Counted from the stretch's first letter, positions 9,001 through 18,122 are shown. The stretch is DNA of 64,000 nt from Wenzhouxiangella sp. XN24 (GCF_011064545.1 NZ_JAAMFG010000021.1:62001-126000), one strand, 5' to 3'. Notes: generated by a model not told the origin, from the sequence alone. Program-made: numbers and translations.

Positions 9001-9655
9001 GATAGGCATCGGCCACCGTGGTCTCGCCGCGCGGCACGAGGCGCGCCAGCGGGCTGACTTCGTGCGAGACGGAGACCTGGGTGAACCCGGCCGCGCGCGC
9101 CAGCCTGGCCGCCGCCCGCTCGTGGTCCGGATAGCGGTAGCCGTGCAGCAACGCGATGGCCACCGCGCGCAGTCCCCCGGCATGGGCAGCATGCAGCGCC
9201 GCCGCCAGCGCGTCCTCGTCCAGCGGCTGCAGAACCCGGCCGTCCGCCCCGACGCGCTCGTCCGCTTCCAGCACATCGGCGTACAGCGGCTCCGGCAGCC
9301 GGATGTCGAGTTCGAACAGGCGAGGGCGCTGTTGCGTGCCGATCCGCAACGCGTCCCCGAGTCCGCGCGTCGTGACCAGCAGTGTCGGCTCGCCGCGGCG
9401 TTCCAGCAGGGCGTTGGTGGCCACGGTCGTGCCCATGCGCACCGCGTCGATCGGCGCACGATCCAGCTGCGCGGCATCCTCGAGGCCGAGCAGGCGTCGC
9501 ATGCCTTCGATACCTGCATCGGGATATTGCTCCGGCGCTTCGGACAAGAGCTTCAGGGTGTCCAGCCGCCCGTCCGGACGGCGGGCGACGATGTCTGTAA
9601 AGGTGCCGCCCCGGTCGATCCAGAAGCGCCAGCCAGGGCTTGCCGTGTGTGTCAT
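6059..9655 (-). CDS. ATP-dependent 5-oxoprolinase, fused HyuA-HyuB
   Basis: 1198 residues, close to the length of eukaryotic and bacterial fused 5-oxoprolinases. The HyuA half opens with IDRGGTFTD at residues 13-21, an actin-like ATP-binding signature, and contains [15 protein letters not shown]. The HyuB half begins near residue 690 ([20 protein letters not shown]) and ends with a Gly-rich tail (GGGGFG). The enzyme hydrolyses 5-oxo-L-proline to glutamate with ATP. Hydantoinases share the fold, but the single-chain fusion of this size and the nearby cyclotransferase-like gene favour oxoprolinase. The start is divergent from a Na+/solute symporter, with 59 bases between start codons, so the two may share a control region. 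Confidence 0.88.
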   Translation of the reverse strand: MTHTASPGWRFWIDRGGTFTDIVARRPDGRLDTLKLLSEAPEQYPDAGIEGMRRLLGLEDAAQLDRAPIDAVRMGTTVATNALLERRGEPTLLVTTRGLGDALRIGTQQRPRLFELDIRLPEPLYADVLEADERVGADGRVLQPLDEDALAAALHAAHAGGLRAVAIALLHGYRYPDHERAAARLARAAGFTQVSVSHEVSPLARLVPRGETTVADAYLSPVLDRYVAQLRAPLGDTRLLFMQSNGGLAEAARFRGRDSVLSGPAGGVVGMAAAGHRAGRERLIGFDMGGTSTDVCLYEGEYERSHDNTVAGIRLQAPMLRIHTVAAGGGSLLSFADGRYQVGPDSAGADPGPACYGRGGPATVTDANLVLGRLQPDALPAVFGADGAQALDPAASAGRLRELAAAMRMAREPPASLEAMAAGFLEIAVERMARAVKQVSIRRGVDPAGFTLCGFGGAAGQHACEVADALGIREVLLPPLAGVLSAWGIGLADLVELRQAPVQATLDAATLAAADAALAELGAAAAEALAMQGVAADAITIRRRLRLRYAGSDTTLEVPLGDEETVRETFAAAHTQRFGFVTAQPLVLEAVEAEACGGGRRDDANGPDAGKDGPQRGRCRAWLDGTWREIPLVPRASLAPGETLTGPALVPETNATTWLAPGWTLRSDELGNLLLSRPARPRGRRASTAADPVLLEVFNNRFMHVAEQMGAVLQNTASSVNIKERLDYSCAVFDPAGGLVANAPHMPVHLGSMGESVRAVMARFGDDMAAGDSFVLNDPYEGGTHLPDITVVTPFFGAGPRPALYVASRAHHADIGGRTPGSMPADSRHIDEEGVLIRGMRLVAAERFDEDGMRALLTAGRWPARNVEQNLADLRAQLAANRRGAAELARMMDEFGAAAVTAYMGHIQDNAAAAVRSAISGLADGEFTLAMDGGETVRVAVRIERETGRAQIDFTGTSAQSAGNLNAPAAVCRAAVLYVLRCLVDRDIPLNEGCLAPVTLHIPDGSLLNPLWPAAVAAGNVETSQCVVDALFGALGVVAASQGTMNNLSFGNARHQYYETLCGGAGAGPDFDGASAVHTHMTNSRLTDPEILELRHPVRVAAFGLRHGSGGDGRHRGGEGVLRRLVFTEALDAALISNRRRIPPFGLDGGAPGRTGCNRLIRADGRVIELAGTAAVALSPGDALEIETPGGGGFGRRA

Positions 9656-9714
9656 GCCGCGATTGTAAGGCCGGGACGGCTGCTACACTGCCTCGCTCCA
9701 GTCCGAGGGCCGCC

Positions 9715-11130
9715 ATGACACGCGCCGAGGCCATTCTCTACACCCTGGTCGCCTACAAGCTCGTGCTGGTCGCGATCGGTCTGTGGGCGGCGCGTCGCAA
9801 CCTGGACAGCGCGGATTTCTTTCTCGGCGGTCGCCGGCTCGGCGGCTGGGTCGCGGCGATCAGCGCGTCGGCTTCGTCGTCCTCGGCATGGACGCTCGTG
9901 GCGGTCAGCGGCATGGCCTACCTGTGGGGCTGGCCGGCGCTCTGGCTCTTCCCGGCCACGCTGTCCGGTTTCATCGTCAACTGGTTCTGGGTGGCGCCGC
10001 GGCTGATGCGCGCGAGCCGCGAGCAGGGCGCGATCACGCTCACCGATTTCATCGCCGGGCCGGGGGCGGGCCACGGATGGCCGCGCCGCATCGTCATCCT
10101 CGCCTCGGGCGTGGTGCTGTTCTCGTTCACGTTCTACATCGCGGCCCAGTTCCAGGCGGCGGGCAGCGCCTTCGCCAGCGCCTTCGAGATCGAGATGCGC
10201 ACGGCGGTCATGATCGGTGCGGCAGTGGTGCTGTTGTACACGCTGCTCGGCGGCTTCTGGGCCGTGAGCGTGACCGACACGTTGCAGGGACTGGTCATGG
10301 CGGTGACGGCCCTGTTGCTGCCGGTCGCCGCCGTGGTCGCCGCCGGCGGGCCGGGCGCCGTGGTCGAGGCGCTGGCCGCACAGGGGCCTGCGGTCGGCGG
10401 TCCCCCGACCGCCGGGATCGCCGCCGCGGGCTTCGTGCTTGGTACGCTTGGCATCGGGATCGGTTATCCGGGGCAGCCGCACGTGGTGAATCGTTTCATG
10501 GCGTTGCGCGACGAGCGCGCATTACGCGACGGACAGGTCATCGCCATCACCTGGGCGGTGGTCATCTATGCCGGCATGTTGACCGTCGGGCTGGCCGCCC
10601 GCGCCCTCTACGGCGGGCTGCTCGCCGACGAGCAGGTGCTGTTCGAGGTCGCGAACCGGCTATTCGCGCCGGTGGTGGCAGGCGTCATGATCGCCGCCGT
10701 GCTCTCCGCGATCATGTCCACCGCCGACAGCCAGCTGCTGGTCGCCGCCGCGTCGGTCAGCCACGACCTGCCGCGCCGGCGGCGGGGCAGCCTGGTCGTT
10801 TCGCGGCTGGTCGTGGCCCTGATCAGCGGGCTGGCCGTGCTGGTTGCCGTGCTGCTGCCGCAGACCATCTTCGCGCGCGTGTTGTTCGCCTGGACAGCGC
10901 TCGGAGCTGCATTCGGCCCGCCGCTGCTGGTTCGCCTCGCCGGCTTCACCGTGCCGCCGCAGCGCGTGTTCGCCGCGATGGCGGTCGGGTTCTTCGGCAC
11001 GGTTGCGTGCTACTGGCTGCCGGACACACCGGGCGACTGGCTGGAGCGGCTGGTGCCGTTTTTCCTGTCGCTGGCGATCTGCCTGTCCGCCGCACGACGT
11101 GCCGGCGATGCGGTGAAGCATGAGACGTGA
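9715..11130 (+). CDS. sodium:solute symporter (SSF family, PutP-like)
   Basis: 471 residues from ATG 9715, with about 12-13 membrane segments. Upstream in-frame codons add a Cys/Arg-rich, non-homologous stretch and were not used. Family hallmarks are DFFLGGRRLGGW after the first helix, YPGQPHVVNRFMA in the middle, and SAIMSTADSQLLVAAASVSHD, which holds the Ser/Thr pair that binds Na+ in PutP and its relatives. It imports a small organic solute with Na+ across the inner membrane. Proline is the best-known PutP substrate, and divergence from 5-oxoprolinase makes 5-oxoproline or another amino acid plausible, but this is inference. A TACACT -10-like box is at 9684-9689. The 3' end overlaps the next gene by 11 bases. 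Confidence 0.85.
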   Translation: MTRAEAILYTLVAYKLVLVAIGLWAARRNLDSADFFLGGRRLGGWVAAISASASSSSAWTLVAVSGMAYLWGWPALWLFPATLSGFIVNWFWVAPRLMRASREQGAITLTDFIAGPGAGHGWPRRIVILASGVVLFSFTFYIAAQFQAAGSAFASAFEIEMRTAVMIGAAVVLLYTLLGGFWAVSVTDTLQGLVMAVTALLLPVAAVVAAGGPGAVVEALAAQGPAVGGPPTAGIAAAGFVLGTLGIGIGYPGQPHVVNRFMALRDERALRDGQVIAITWAVVIYAGMLTVGLAARALYGGLLADEQVLFEVANRLFAPVVAGVMIAAVLSAIMSTADSQLLVAAASVSHDLPRRRRGSLVVSRLVVALISGLAVLVAVLLPQTIFARVLFAWTALGAAFGPPLLVRLAGFTVPPQRVFAAMAVGFFGTVACYWLPDTPGDWLERLVPFFLSLAICLSAARRAGDAVKHET

Positions 11131-12607
11131 CCGGCGCCTGCGGCTGGCGCTTGCGGCCGCCATCATCGTCGCGCTGGTGCTGTTCGCCGGCGCCCTGCTG
11201 GCGGTCGCGGACACCGTCCTGTCCATCGTCGAGCGGCTCCGGGAAGGCCCGGCGCCGATCTACTACGGTTTCATCGCGGCCCTGTCGCTGGGCGGCGCCC
11301 TGGCCGCCTGGCTGCTGTGGTGGCTGCTCGCACCGCCGCGGCGCGGGCCTGAGCCGCGATCCCGTCCCAGCGTGCCCGACGAGGCCGGATTGCGTGAACG
11401 GCTCGCGGACGAGCAGGCGGCCGGCACCGACACCTCGGCGGTGGAGCGCGAACTGGCGGAACTGGCGCGTCGCCGCGAAGGTGGGCGGTTGTTCATCGCC
11501 CTGTTCGGCGCCGCAAGCGCGGGCAAGAGTTCCCTGGTCGCTTCGCTGGTCCCCGGCGCAGCGCCGGAAATCGCGGTGACCGCGGGCACCACGCGGGCGG
11601 TCAGCCATTACCGCTGGGTCCTGCCGTCCGGCGATACCGTCGAGCTGGCGGATGTCCCCGGGCGCGGCGATACGCCGACGCTCGCCGAGGCGGGCCTCGA
11701 AGAGGCGCTGCGCGCGCACCTGGTCGTGTATGTCTGCGAGGGGGACCTGAGTCGCAGCGAGTTCGAGGACGTGGAAACGCTCGCCGCTGTCGGCAAGCCG
11801 ATCGTCGTGGCCGTCAACAAGGCCGACTGGTACGCGGAGGAGGACCTGCAGCGCATCGTCGCGCGGCTGGCCGAGCGCCTGGCCTCGCTCGAGCCGACGC
11901 CGCGGGTCGTGCCGGTGGTCGCCGGTGGGATGGAACGCGTGACGCGGGTGGACGAAACAGGGCGCGAGCTCGTGGCGGAGCGGTCGCGTCCGCCGCGGGT
12001 GGATGCGCTGCGTAGCGCGCTGCAGGCGCAGCTGGAGGGCGACCCGGAGGCGCTCGACGCTTTGCGCGATGCGTCGGTGTTCCGCCTGGCGGCGGCACGG
12101 CTCGAGACGGCGGCCGGCGAGCGGCGCCGGGCGGAGGCCGAACGTGTCGTCTCGGACTATACGAAAAAGGCGGTCGTCGGGGCGCTGGCGGCCGTCAGCC
12201 CCGGCACGGACCTGTTGATCCAGGGCTATCTCGGCACCTCGCTGGTCAAGGCGCTGTGCAAGCTGTATGACGTGCCGGCCCGCGATATCGACATCCAGCG
12301 ATTTCTCGACATCGCGCAACGCTACGTGGGACGGGCCCTGCCGCTGCTGCTGGCGATCTCCGGCAACGTGCTGAAGGCGTTCCCGGGCGTCGGCACGGTG
12401 GCCGGCGGATTGGTGCACGCGGTCGCCTACGGGATCATTTTCGACGCCATGGGCAAGGGCCTGGCCAACAGCCTCGAGACGACCGGGGACCTGCGGCCCG
12501 CCGCCGCAGCCCGCAAGGTGGGAGACGAGTTTGGAAAAGACATCGGGAAGAAAGCGCGGCAGATGGCGCGACTGGCCGTGGAAGCGCGCCGCGCCGGTCG
12601 CGACTGA
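11120..12607 (+). CDS. membrane-anchored GTPase with DUF697-like C-terminal domain
   Basis: 495 residues. Two hydrophobic helices lie in the first 75 residues (LALAAAIIVALVLFAGALLA and the GFIAALSLGGALAAWLLWW segment), then a polar linker. A P-loop GTPase domain follows: G1 GAASAGKSS near 131-139, G3 DVPG near 178, G4 NKAD near 233. The C-terminal third (SDYTKKAVVGALAAVSPGTD onward) resembles the DUF697 domain of YcjF-type proteins and carries more hydrophobic helices. It overlaps the symporter gene by 11 bases and is followed by a second GTPase with the same plan, suggesting a paired membrane-remodelling or stress function. The exact role is unknown. Confidence 0.8.
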   Translation: MRRDRRLRLALAAAIIVALVLFAGALLAVADTVLSIVERLREGPAPIYYGFIAALSLGGALAAWLLWWLLAPPRRGPEPRSRPSVPDEAGLRERLADEQAAGTDTSAVERELAELARRREGGRLFIALFGAASAGKSSLVASLVPGAAPEIAVTAGTTRAVSHYRWVLPSGDTVELADVPGRGDTPTLAEAGLEEALRAHLVVYVCEGDLSRSEFEDVETLAAVGKPIVVAVNKADWYAEEDLQRIVARLAERLASLEPTPRVVPVVAGGMERVTRVDETGRELVAERSRPPRVDALRSALQAQLEGDPEALDALRDASVFRLAAARLETAAGERRRAEAERVVSDYTKKAVVGALAAVSPGTDLLIQGYLGTSLVKALCKLYDVPARDIDIQRFLDIAQRYVGRALPLLLAISGNVLKAFPGVGTVAGGLVHAVAYGIIFDAMGKGLANSLETTGDLRPAAAARKVGDEFGKDIGKKARQMARLAVEARRAGRD

Positions 12608-13901
12608 GATACTCGCGCCGCCCTCGGCGGGCGATGCCCACGTGGCCCTGGCGCGCGACAGCCTGCGCCGGCTGCTCGACGACCCGCAGCTACCCGGCGG
12701 CGTGCGGGAGGCCCTGGCCCCCGACTTCGCCGAGATCGAGCGCATGCTGAGCAAGCTGGAGCAGGGAGAGATTCACATCGCCGTGCTGGGCGAGGTCAGC
12801 GTGGGCAAGTCCTCGCTGCTGAATGCCCTGCTCGGGGAAGCGCGCTTCACGACCAGTCCGCTGCACGGCGAGACGCGGGCGCCGGCCGAGGCGCAGTGGC
12901 GCGAGGAACGCAGCGGCGGCGTGGTGCTGGTCGACACGCCCGGCATCAACGAGATCGGCGGGGAGGACCGCGAGCAGATGGCCCGGAACGTGGCCGAGCG
13001 CGCCGACCTGGTGCTGTTCGTGGTGGACGGCGACCTGAATGCCGCGGAGGAGGCGTCCCTCGACCAGGCGCTGGCGCCAGGGCGCCCGCTGCTGCTGGTG
13101 CTGAACAAGGCCGATCGTTACACGGACGATGAGCGGACCTTGCTGCTCGAGCGCCTCGCGAAGCGCGTCGCCGGGCGGATCGCAGCGCAGAACATCGTGG
13201 CGGCGGCCGCCGACCCCGCCCCGGTGACACGGGTGCTGCAGGCGGCGGACGGCACCGAGCGCGAAGAGCGGCATGTGCCGGCGCCGGACGTCGGCATGCT
13301 GCGCGAGCGGCTGTGGACGATCCTCGAGGCGGAAGGGCAGACCCTCGCCGCGGTGACGGCCGGACTGTTCGCCGGCCGCGTCAGCGAGCGTGTGGGAGCG
13401 CGCGTGGTCGAGGTGCGGCGCAAGGCCGCCGAGCGGCTGGTACGCCAGTATTGCATCGCCAAGGGCGTGGCCGTCGCGGTGAACCCGGTGCCGGTCGCGG
13501 ACCTGCTGGCCGCGGCCGCGCTCGACGCCGGACTGGTGCTGCACCTGTCGCGCCTGTACGGACTGCCCCTGACGCGCAGCGAGGCGGGATCCCTGGTCAC
13601 CGTGATCGCGACGCAGATGACCCTGCTGATGGGCACGGTCTGGCTGACGCATTTTGTCTCCGCGACACTGAAAGCGGGCACCGGCGGCCTGTCCACCGTG
13701 CTGACCGCCGGCGCCCAGGGCGCCGTCTCCTATTACGGGACCTTCATGATCGGTCGCGTCGCAGAGCGTTATTTCGCCCAGGGCAAGTCCTGGGGTGACG
13801 GGGGGCCGAAAGCGGTCGTGCAGGAGATTCTCGAGTCCGTGGACCGCGATTCGGTGCTCAACCAGGCGCGCGACGACCTGGCCGCTTATCTGAAACGCTG
13901 A
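12531..13901 (+). CDS. second GTPase of the pair, DUF697-like C-terminus
   Basis: 456 residues from TTG 12531, which has GGGAG six bases upstream; this overlaps the first GTPase gene by 77 bases. GTG at 12642 is an alternative that still keeps the whole G domain. GTPase motifs are G1 GEVSVGKSS (about 87-95), G3 DTPGINEIGG (about 134) and G4 NKAD (about 192). Unlike its partner it has no N-terminal membrane anchor. Hydrophobic segments appear only in the C-terminal part (residues about 320-420), where VAVNPVPVADLLAAAALDAG resembles the DUF697 region. The extensive overlap implies tight translational coupling, and the two proteins may form a heteromer. The next gene starts about 130 bases downstream and probably has its own promoter. 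Confidence 0.8.
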   Translation: MEKTSGRKRGRWRDWPWKRAAPVATEILAPPSAGDAHVALARDSLRRLLDDPQLPGGVREALAPDFAEIERMLSKLEQGEIHIAVLGEVSVGKSSLLNALLGEARFTTSPLHGETRAPAEAQWREERSGGVVLVDTPGINEIGGEDREQMARNVAERADLVLFVVDGDLNAAEEASLDQALAPGRPLLLVLNKADRYTDDERTLLLERLAKRVAGRIAAQNIVAAAADPAPVTRVLQAADGTEREERHVPAPDVGMLRERLWTILEAEGQTLAAVTAGLFAGRVSERVGARVVEVRRKAAERLVRQYCIAKGVAVAVNPVPVADLLAAAALDAGLVLHLSRLYGLPLTRSEAGSLVTVIATQMTLLMGTVWLTHFVSATLKAGTGGLSTVLTAGAQGAVSYYGTFMIGRVAERYFAQGKSWGDGGPKAVVQEILESVDRDSVLNQARDDLAAYLKR

Positions 13902-14032
13902 GCGGGGCGGCGGCCCCTTCCCCGGCGGGCGCCATCGGCAGCCGGCGCCGCGTGACTGCCGTCCGGCCGCAAAGCCCTGCTAATATCCGCGATTCGCGAC
14001 CAACAAGAACGAGCTGCGAGGGGAGTCTCGAC

Positions 14033-16015
14033 ATGAGTTATTTCGTCACCGGCGGATCCGGGTTCATCGGCCGGCGCCTGATCAGGAAGCTGCTGCGCCG
14101 CGAAGGCAAGGTCTACGTGCTCATGCTGGAGCGTGAGCTGGAGAACATCGACGCGCTGCGCGAGTTCTGGGGCGAGGGCGGCGAGCGCGTCATCCCCGTC
14201 GTCGGCAACCTGGCGGAGCCCCTGCTCGGCGTGGCGGACGATGTCCGCGAGAAGCTGAAGGGCGATATCGACCATTTCTTCCATCTCGCGGCGATCTACG
14301 ACATGAACGCCGACCTCGAGGTGCAGCTCAAGGTCAACGTCGAGGGCACGCGCCAGGCGGTGCGGTTCGCCGAGGCCGTGGGCGCCGGCTGCTTCCACCA
14401 GGTCAGCTCGATCGCATCCGCCGGGACTTATGACGGCATCTTCCGCGAGGACATGTTCGAGCAGGCGACCGGCCTCGAGCATCCCTATTTCCGCACCAAG
14501 CACGACTCGGAAGGCATCGTGCGTCGCGAGTGCTCGATCCCCTGGCGCATCTACCGTCCCGGCATGGTCGTCGGTGATTCGCGTACCGGCGAGATCGAGA
14601 AGATCGACGGCCCCTACTATTTCTTCAAGCTGATCCAGAAGCTCCGCCAGGCGCTGCCCGGCTGGATGCCCATCGTCGGCATCGAGGGCGGGCGCATCAA
14701 CCTGGTGCCGGTGGACTGGCTGGTGGCGGCGATGGATCACATCGCGCATGTCCCCGGCGAAGACGGCAAGTGTTTCCATCTCACGGATCCCCATCCGCGC
14801 CGCATCGGCGAAGTGCTCAACCTGTTCGCCAAGGCGGCCCATGCTCCCGAGATGAGCGCCCGGTTCAACGCGCGCATGTTCGGCATCGTGCCGGGCTACA
14901 TCTGGAAGACCGTGGCCGGGCTGCCGCCGGTGAAGCGCGTGGTGGACAGCGTGTTGCACGACCTGGGCATTCCGCGCTCCGTGATGGGTTACATCAACTA
15001 CCCGACGCGCTTCGATTCGCGCGAGACCGAGCGCCTCCTGAAGGGCACGGACATCAAGCTGCCGGACCTGGCGGACTACGCCTGGCGGCTCTGGGATTAC
15101 TGGGAGCGCAATCTCGACCCCGACCTGTTCGTGGACCGCAGCCTGCGCGGCGCGATCGGCGGCAAGACCGTCCTCGTCACCGGCGCTTCGTCCGGCATCG
15201 GCCAGGCCACCGCCTACCGCATGGCGGAGGCCGGCGCGAAGGTCATCATGGTCGCGCGCGGCGAGGAGGCCCTGCAGGAAACGCAGTCCGACATCGACAA
15301 GCGCGGCGGCGAAGCCCACTGGTACACCTGCGACCTGACGAGCCTCGAGGAAATCGACGGGCTGATCGAAAAGGTCCTGGCGGACCATGGGCAGGTCGAC
15401 GTGCTGATCAACAACGCCGGGCGCTCGATCCGGCGCAGCGTCCACCTGTCCTTCGACCGCTTCCACGATTTCGAGCGCACCATGCAGCTGAACTACTTCG
15501 GCTCGTTGCGCATGACCATGGGCCTGCTGCCGAAAATGATCGAGCAGCGTCGTGGCCACGTGATCAACATCTCCTCCATCGGCGTGTTGTCGAATGCGCC
15601 GCGCTTCTCGGCCTATGTCGCATCCAAGGCGGCGCTCGACGCATTCGCGCGCTGCGCGGCATCGGAGCTTTCGCACAAGGGCATCAGCTTCACCACCATC
15701 AACATGCCGCTGGTCCGCACGCCGATGATCGCGCCGACCAAGATCTACGAGAACGTGCCGACGATCAGCCCCGAGGAGGCCGCGGAGCTGGTGGCCGAGG
15801 CGGTGATCCACAAGCCCAAGCGGGTCGCGACGCGGCTGGGGATCTCGGCACAGATCCTGCACCTGCTGTTCCCCAAGGCGATGGAGATCAGCATGAACAC
15901 GGCGTTCCAGATGTTCCCGGACTCGACGGCCGCGAAGGGCGTCAAGGAAGACCAGAGCGCGGCGTCCGCGGAGCAGATCGCCCTGGCGCAGGTCACGCGC
16001 GGCATCCACTGGTAG
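14033..16015 (+). CDS. fatty acyl-CoA reductase, two-domain (alcohol-forming, Marinobacter Maqu_2507 type)
   Basis: 660 residues from ATG 14033 with GAGGGGAGT upstream; the longer in-frame start adds unrelated sequence. The N-terminal half is an extended-SDR/FAR domain with TGGSGFIG at 6-13 and the YFRTK active pair near 152-156. The C-terminal half is a classical SDR with TGASSGIG near 383, NNAG near 460 and YVASK near 527-531. Length, domain order and many stretches (for example HFFHLAAIYDM and INYPTRFDSRE) match, from memory, the fused Marinobacter enzyme that reduces acyl-CoA or acyl-ACP through the aldehyde to fatty alcohol with NADPH. The product would feed wax esters or other alcohol-containing lipids. 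No wax synthase is in the window. Confidence 0.9.
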   Translation: MSYFVTGGSGFIGRRLIRKLLRREGKVYVLMLERELENIDALREFWGEGGERVIPVVGNLAEPLLGVADDVREKLKGDIDHFFHLAAIYDMNADLEVQLKVNVEGTRQAVRFAEAVGAGCFHQVSSIASAGTYDGIFREDMFEQATGLEHPYFRTKHDSEGIVRRECSIPWRIYRPGMVVGDSRTGEIEKIDGPYYFFKLIQKLRQALPGWMPIVGIEGGRINLVPVDWLVAAMDHIAHVPGEDGKCFHLTDPHPRRIGEVLNLFAKAAHAPEMSARFNARMFGIVPGYIWKTVAGLPPVKRVVDSVLHDLGIPRSVMGYINYPTRFDSRETERLLKGTDIKLPDLADYAWRLWDYWERNLDPDLFVDRSLRGAIGGKTVLVTGASSGIGQATAYRMAEAGAKVIMVARGEEALQETQSDIDKRGGEAHWYTCDLTSLEEIDGLIEKVLADHGQVDVLINNAGRSIRRSVHLSFDRFHDFERTMQLNYFGSLRMTMGLLPKMIEQRRGHVINISSIGVLSNAPRFSAYVASKAALDAFARCAASELSHKGISFTTINMPLVRTPMIAPTKIYENVPTISPEEAAELVAEAVIHKPKRVATRLGISAQILHLLFPKAMEISMNTAFQMFPDSTAAKGVKEDQSAASAEQIALAQVTRGIHW

Positions 16016-16021
16016 GGGTCG

Positions 16022-16546
16022 ATGAGCGCGGCGCCGTACGTCTGCTTTTCGCACGGCAAGGAAAGCGGGCCCTGGGGAAGCAAGATCGCGGCGATGGCGG
16101 AGGTGGCGCGCGACCGGGGCCTCGTGGTCGACAGCATCGACTACCGCGGCATGGACGACCCGCGTGCGCGCGTGGAGAAACTGGTGGCGCACTGCGCGCC
16201 GCTGGATCGTCCGCTGCTGCTGGTCGGCTCGAGCATGGGCGGGCATGTCGCCGCCGCGGCGTCGGCGCGCCTGCCCGACGTGCGCGGGCTGTTCCTGCTC
16301 GCGCCGGCGTTTTTCATGCCGGGTTACGAGGAACATACGCCCGTGCCGCAGGCCGGCCGCATCGCGATCGTGCATGGCTGGCGGGACGATGTCGTGCCGC
16401 CGGAGAACAGCGTTCGCTTCGCCCGCGAGTACCGCGCCGGCCTGCACATGATCGACGGCGATCATCGTCTCACCGAGCAGATCTACGACATCAACCGCTT
16501 TTTCAACTGGTTCCTCGACGACGTGACCGGCGTTCGGGATCGCTGA
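16022..16546 (+). CDS. small alpha/beta hydrolase fold protein (YcaQ/RBBP9-like size)
   Basis: 174 residues, ATG 6 bases after the acyl-CoA reductase stop, so probably in one transcript with it. The nucleophile elbow is GSSMGGH with Ser near 71. The acid is likely in HGWRDDVVPP near 120, and the histidine in DGDHRLTEQ near 147, giving a complete Ser-Asp-His triad. The minimal length and lack of a lid resemble compact bacterial esterases/serine hydrolases. A role in trimming acyl chains or acting on lipid intermediates is suggested only by the neighbour. No signal peptide is present, so it is cytoplasmic. The downstream gene is convergent, with 16 bases between stops. Confidence 0.75.
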   Translation: MSAAPYVCFSHGKESGPWGSKIAAMAEVARDRGLVVDSIDYRGMDDPRARVEKLVAHCAPLDRPLLLVGSSMGGHVAAAASARLPDVRGLFLLAPAFFMPGYEEHTPVPQAGRIAIVHGWRDDVVPPENSVRFAREYRAGLHMIDGDHRLTEQIYDINRFFNWFLDDVTGVRDR

Positions 16547-16562
16547 GGCGCCGGGGGGGTCG

Positions 16563-17366
16563 TCATTTGCGTTCGGCGATGGCCCGCGCGGCGATCCGGT
16601 CGATGAGTCCCGGTGCGATGAGCTTCAGTACGCGCCCCAGCTTTCCCCGTGTCGAGGTGATCAACATCCGGCGCCGGGCGGCCATGGCGGGCACCATCAG
16701 CGCGGCGCACTCCTCGGCCGTCATGATGCGGGCTTCCTGCATCGGGCTCGTGCCGAGCGGGTGGCCTTGCGCGTCCAGCGCGCGGCGATGGATCTCGGTG
16801 ACGACGAAATCCGGACACACCGTGGTGACGGTGACGCCGCTGTCGGCCAGCTCGATGCGCAGCGAGTCGAAGAAGCCGATGACGGCGTGCTTGCTGGCGC
16901 AATAGGCGCTGCGCTCGGGCACGCCGGTCAGGCCCGCGACGCTCGCGACCGGGACGAGCCGCCCGCGCGTGGTCTTGAGGTGCGGCAGGGCCGCGAGCGT
17001 CAGCCAGACGACCGAGAAATAGTTCAGCTCCATGACGGAACGGAAAACGGCGCTGTCCCGGATCTCGTCGGCGCGCGCCCACATGGTGCGACCGGCGTTC
17101 GCCACCAGCGTGTCGAGCCGGCCGAAGTGTTCAACGGTCCGGTCGATCAGCTCGCGGCATTCCGTTTCCTTCTCCAGGTCGCATGGCACCACGAGGGTCT
17201 CCGCGCCGGCGGCGCGGCAGGCGCTCGCCAGTGACTCGAGCCGCTCCGCATTGCGGGCCGCCAGCACCAGCCGCGGACCCTGCGGCGCCAGCGCCTCGCA
17301 CAGCGCGCGCCCGATGCCCTCGGAGGCGCCGGTCACCACGATCACGTTGCCGCTGAATTCACCCAT
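16563..17366 (-). CDS. short-chain dehydrogenase/reductase
   Basis: 267 residues. Classical SDR: cofactor motif TGASEGIG at 12-19, NAGRT in place of the usual NNAG (reads VANAG), a catalytic Ser in the VASVAGLTG strand, and YCASK with Tyr near 154 and the catalytic Lys four residues on. The C-terminal part, with MLITSTRGKLGRVLKLIAPG, is hydrophobic/basic and resembles SDRs acting on lipid or steroid-like substrates that sit on the membrane face. The reaction is NAD(P)(H)-dependent carbonyl/alcohol interconversion; the substrate is unknown. Position next to the fatty acyl-CoA reductase and hydrolase (convergent) hints at lipid metabolism. The divergent neighbour is a methyltransferase started 90 bases away. 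Confidence 0.85.
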   Translation of the reverse strand: MGEFSGNVIVVTGASEGIGRALCEALAPQGPRLVLAARNAERLESLASACRAAGAETLVVPCDLEKETECRELIDRTVEHFGRLDTLVANAGRTMWARADEIRDSAVFRSVMELNYFSVVWLTLAALPHLKTTRGRLVPVASVAGLTGVPERSAYCASKHAVIGFFDSLRIELADSGVTVTTVCPDFVVTEIHRRALDAQGHPLGTSPMQEARIMTAEECAALMVPAMAARRRMLITSTRGKLGRVLKLIAPGLIDRIAARAIAERK

Positions 17367-17456
17367 TGCACGCTCCGCTGTGGGAAGACCGGCGATAAGC
17401 TAACATCTGGCCGCACGTTTGCAGAGCGCCCCGGCGCCAGGAAAAAGGAAAGCGAC

Positions 17457-18122
17457 TTGGAAAGAATCCTCGAGCCGGAACTGATGGACGACGCAGCGCA
17501 GGCCCGGGCCTACGCGGAAGCCGATTTCGCCGAGCCGAACGCCCGTTTCGTGGCGCTCTGCGAGGAGTTCGTGGGCGCTTTGCCGGCCGGTGCGGCGGTC
17601 CTCGATCTCGGCTGCGGACCGGGTGACATCAGCCTGCAGCTGGCGGCGGCCCATCCCGCCATCGAGGTCCACGGCCTCGACGGCTCCGCCGCGATGCTGC
17701 ATTTCGGTCATACGGCCTTGTCGGCGGCGCCCGCATTGCAGGACCGGGTGCGTTTCATCGAGGGCCTGGTGCCGGATGCCGGGCTGCCCAGGGCGCGTTA
17801 CGAAGCCATTGTCTCCAACAGCCTGTTGCATCACCTGCACGCGCCCGACTCGCTGTGGCGCATGGTTGTGGCCCGCGGCCGTCCCGGGGCCCCGGTGCTC
17901 GTCATGGATCTCATGCGCCCGGCCAGCGCGGCTGCGGCCGGCGCACTCGTCGAGGCGCATGCCGCGGGCGAGCCCGAGGTGTTGCGCCGGGATTTCTACA
18001 ATTCCCTGCTCGCGGCCTTCGAACCGGCGGAGGTGCGCCAGCAGCTGGAAGCCGCCGGCCTCGGGCATTTCACGGTGCGCCCGGTCAGCGATCGTCACCT
18101 GGTGATCCACGGGCGGCTCTGA
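17457..18122 (+). CDS. class I SAM-dependent methyltransferase
   Basis: 221 residues from a TTG at 17457 preceded by AAAAAGGAAAG; the in-frame ATG at 17484 is an alternative that would lose nine residues. The SAM-binding motif I VLDLGCGPGD is at residues 48-57, motif II acid in VHGLDGS follows, and SNSLLHHLHAP is a typical post-II/III region of small-molecule methyltransferases. The substrate is not identifiable. It lies between the divergent SDR and the convergent otsA and is probably monocistronic. There is no membrane segment. Confidence 0.8.
   Translation: MERILEPELMDDAAQARAYAEADFAEPNARFVALCEEFVGALPAGAAVLDLGCGPGDISLQLAAAHPAIEVHGLDGSAAMLHFGHTALSAAPALQDRVRFIEGLVPDAGLPRARYEAIVSNSLLHHLHAPDSLWRMVVARGRPGAPVLVMDLMRPASAAAAGALVEAHAAGEPEVLRRDFYNSLLAAFEPAEVRQQLEAAGLGHFTVRPVSDRHLVIHGRL

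Noticed and set aside
6311-9718. A 1135-codon open frame on the plus strand
   Set aside because: It lies opposite the 5-oxoprolinase gene, is rich in Arg, Ala and His with no domain, and results from the high GC content. The oxoprolinase on the minus strand has clear family motifs.
13886-16465. An 859-codon open frame opposite the fatty acyl-CoA reductase
   Set aside because: Composition is dominated by Arg/His/Ala/Asp with no motif, and it shadows a gene with unmistakable homology.
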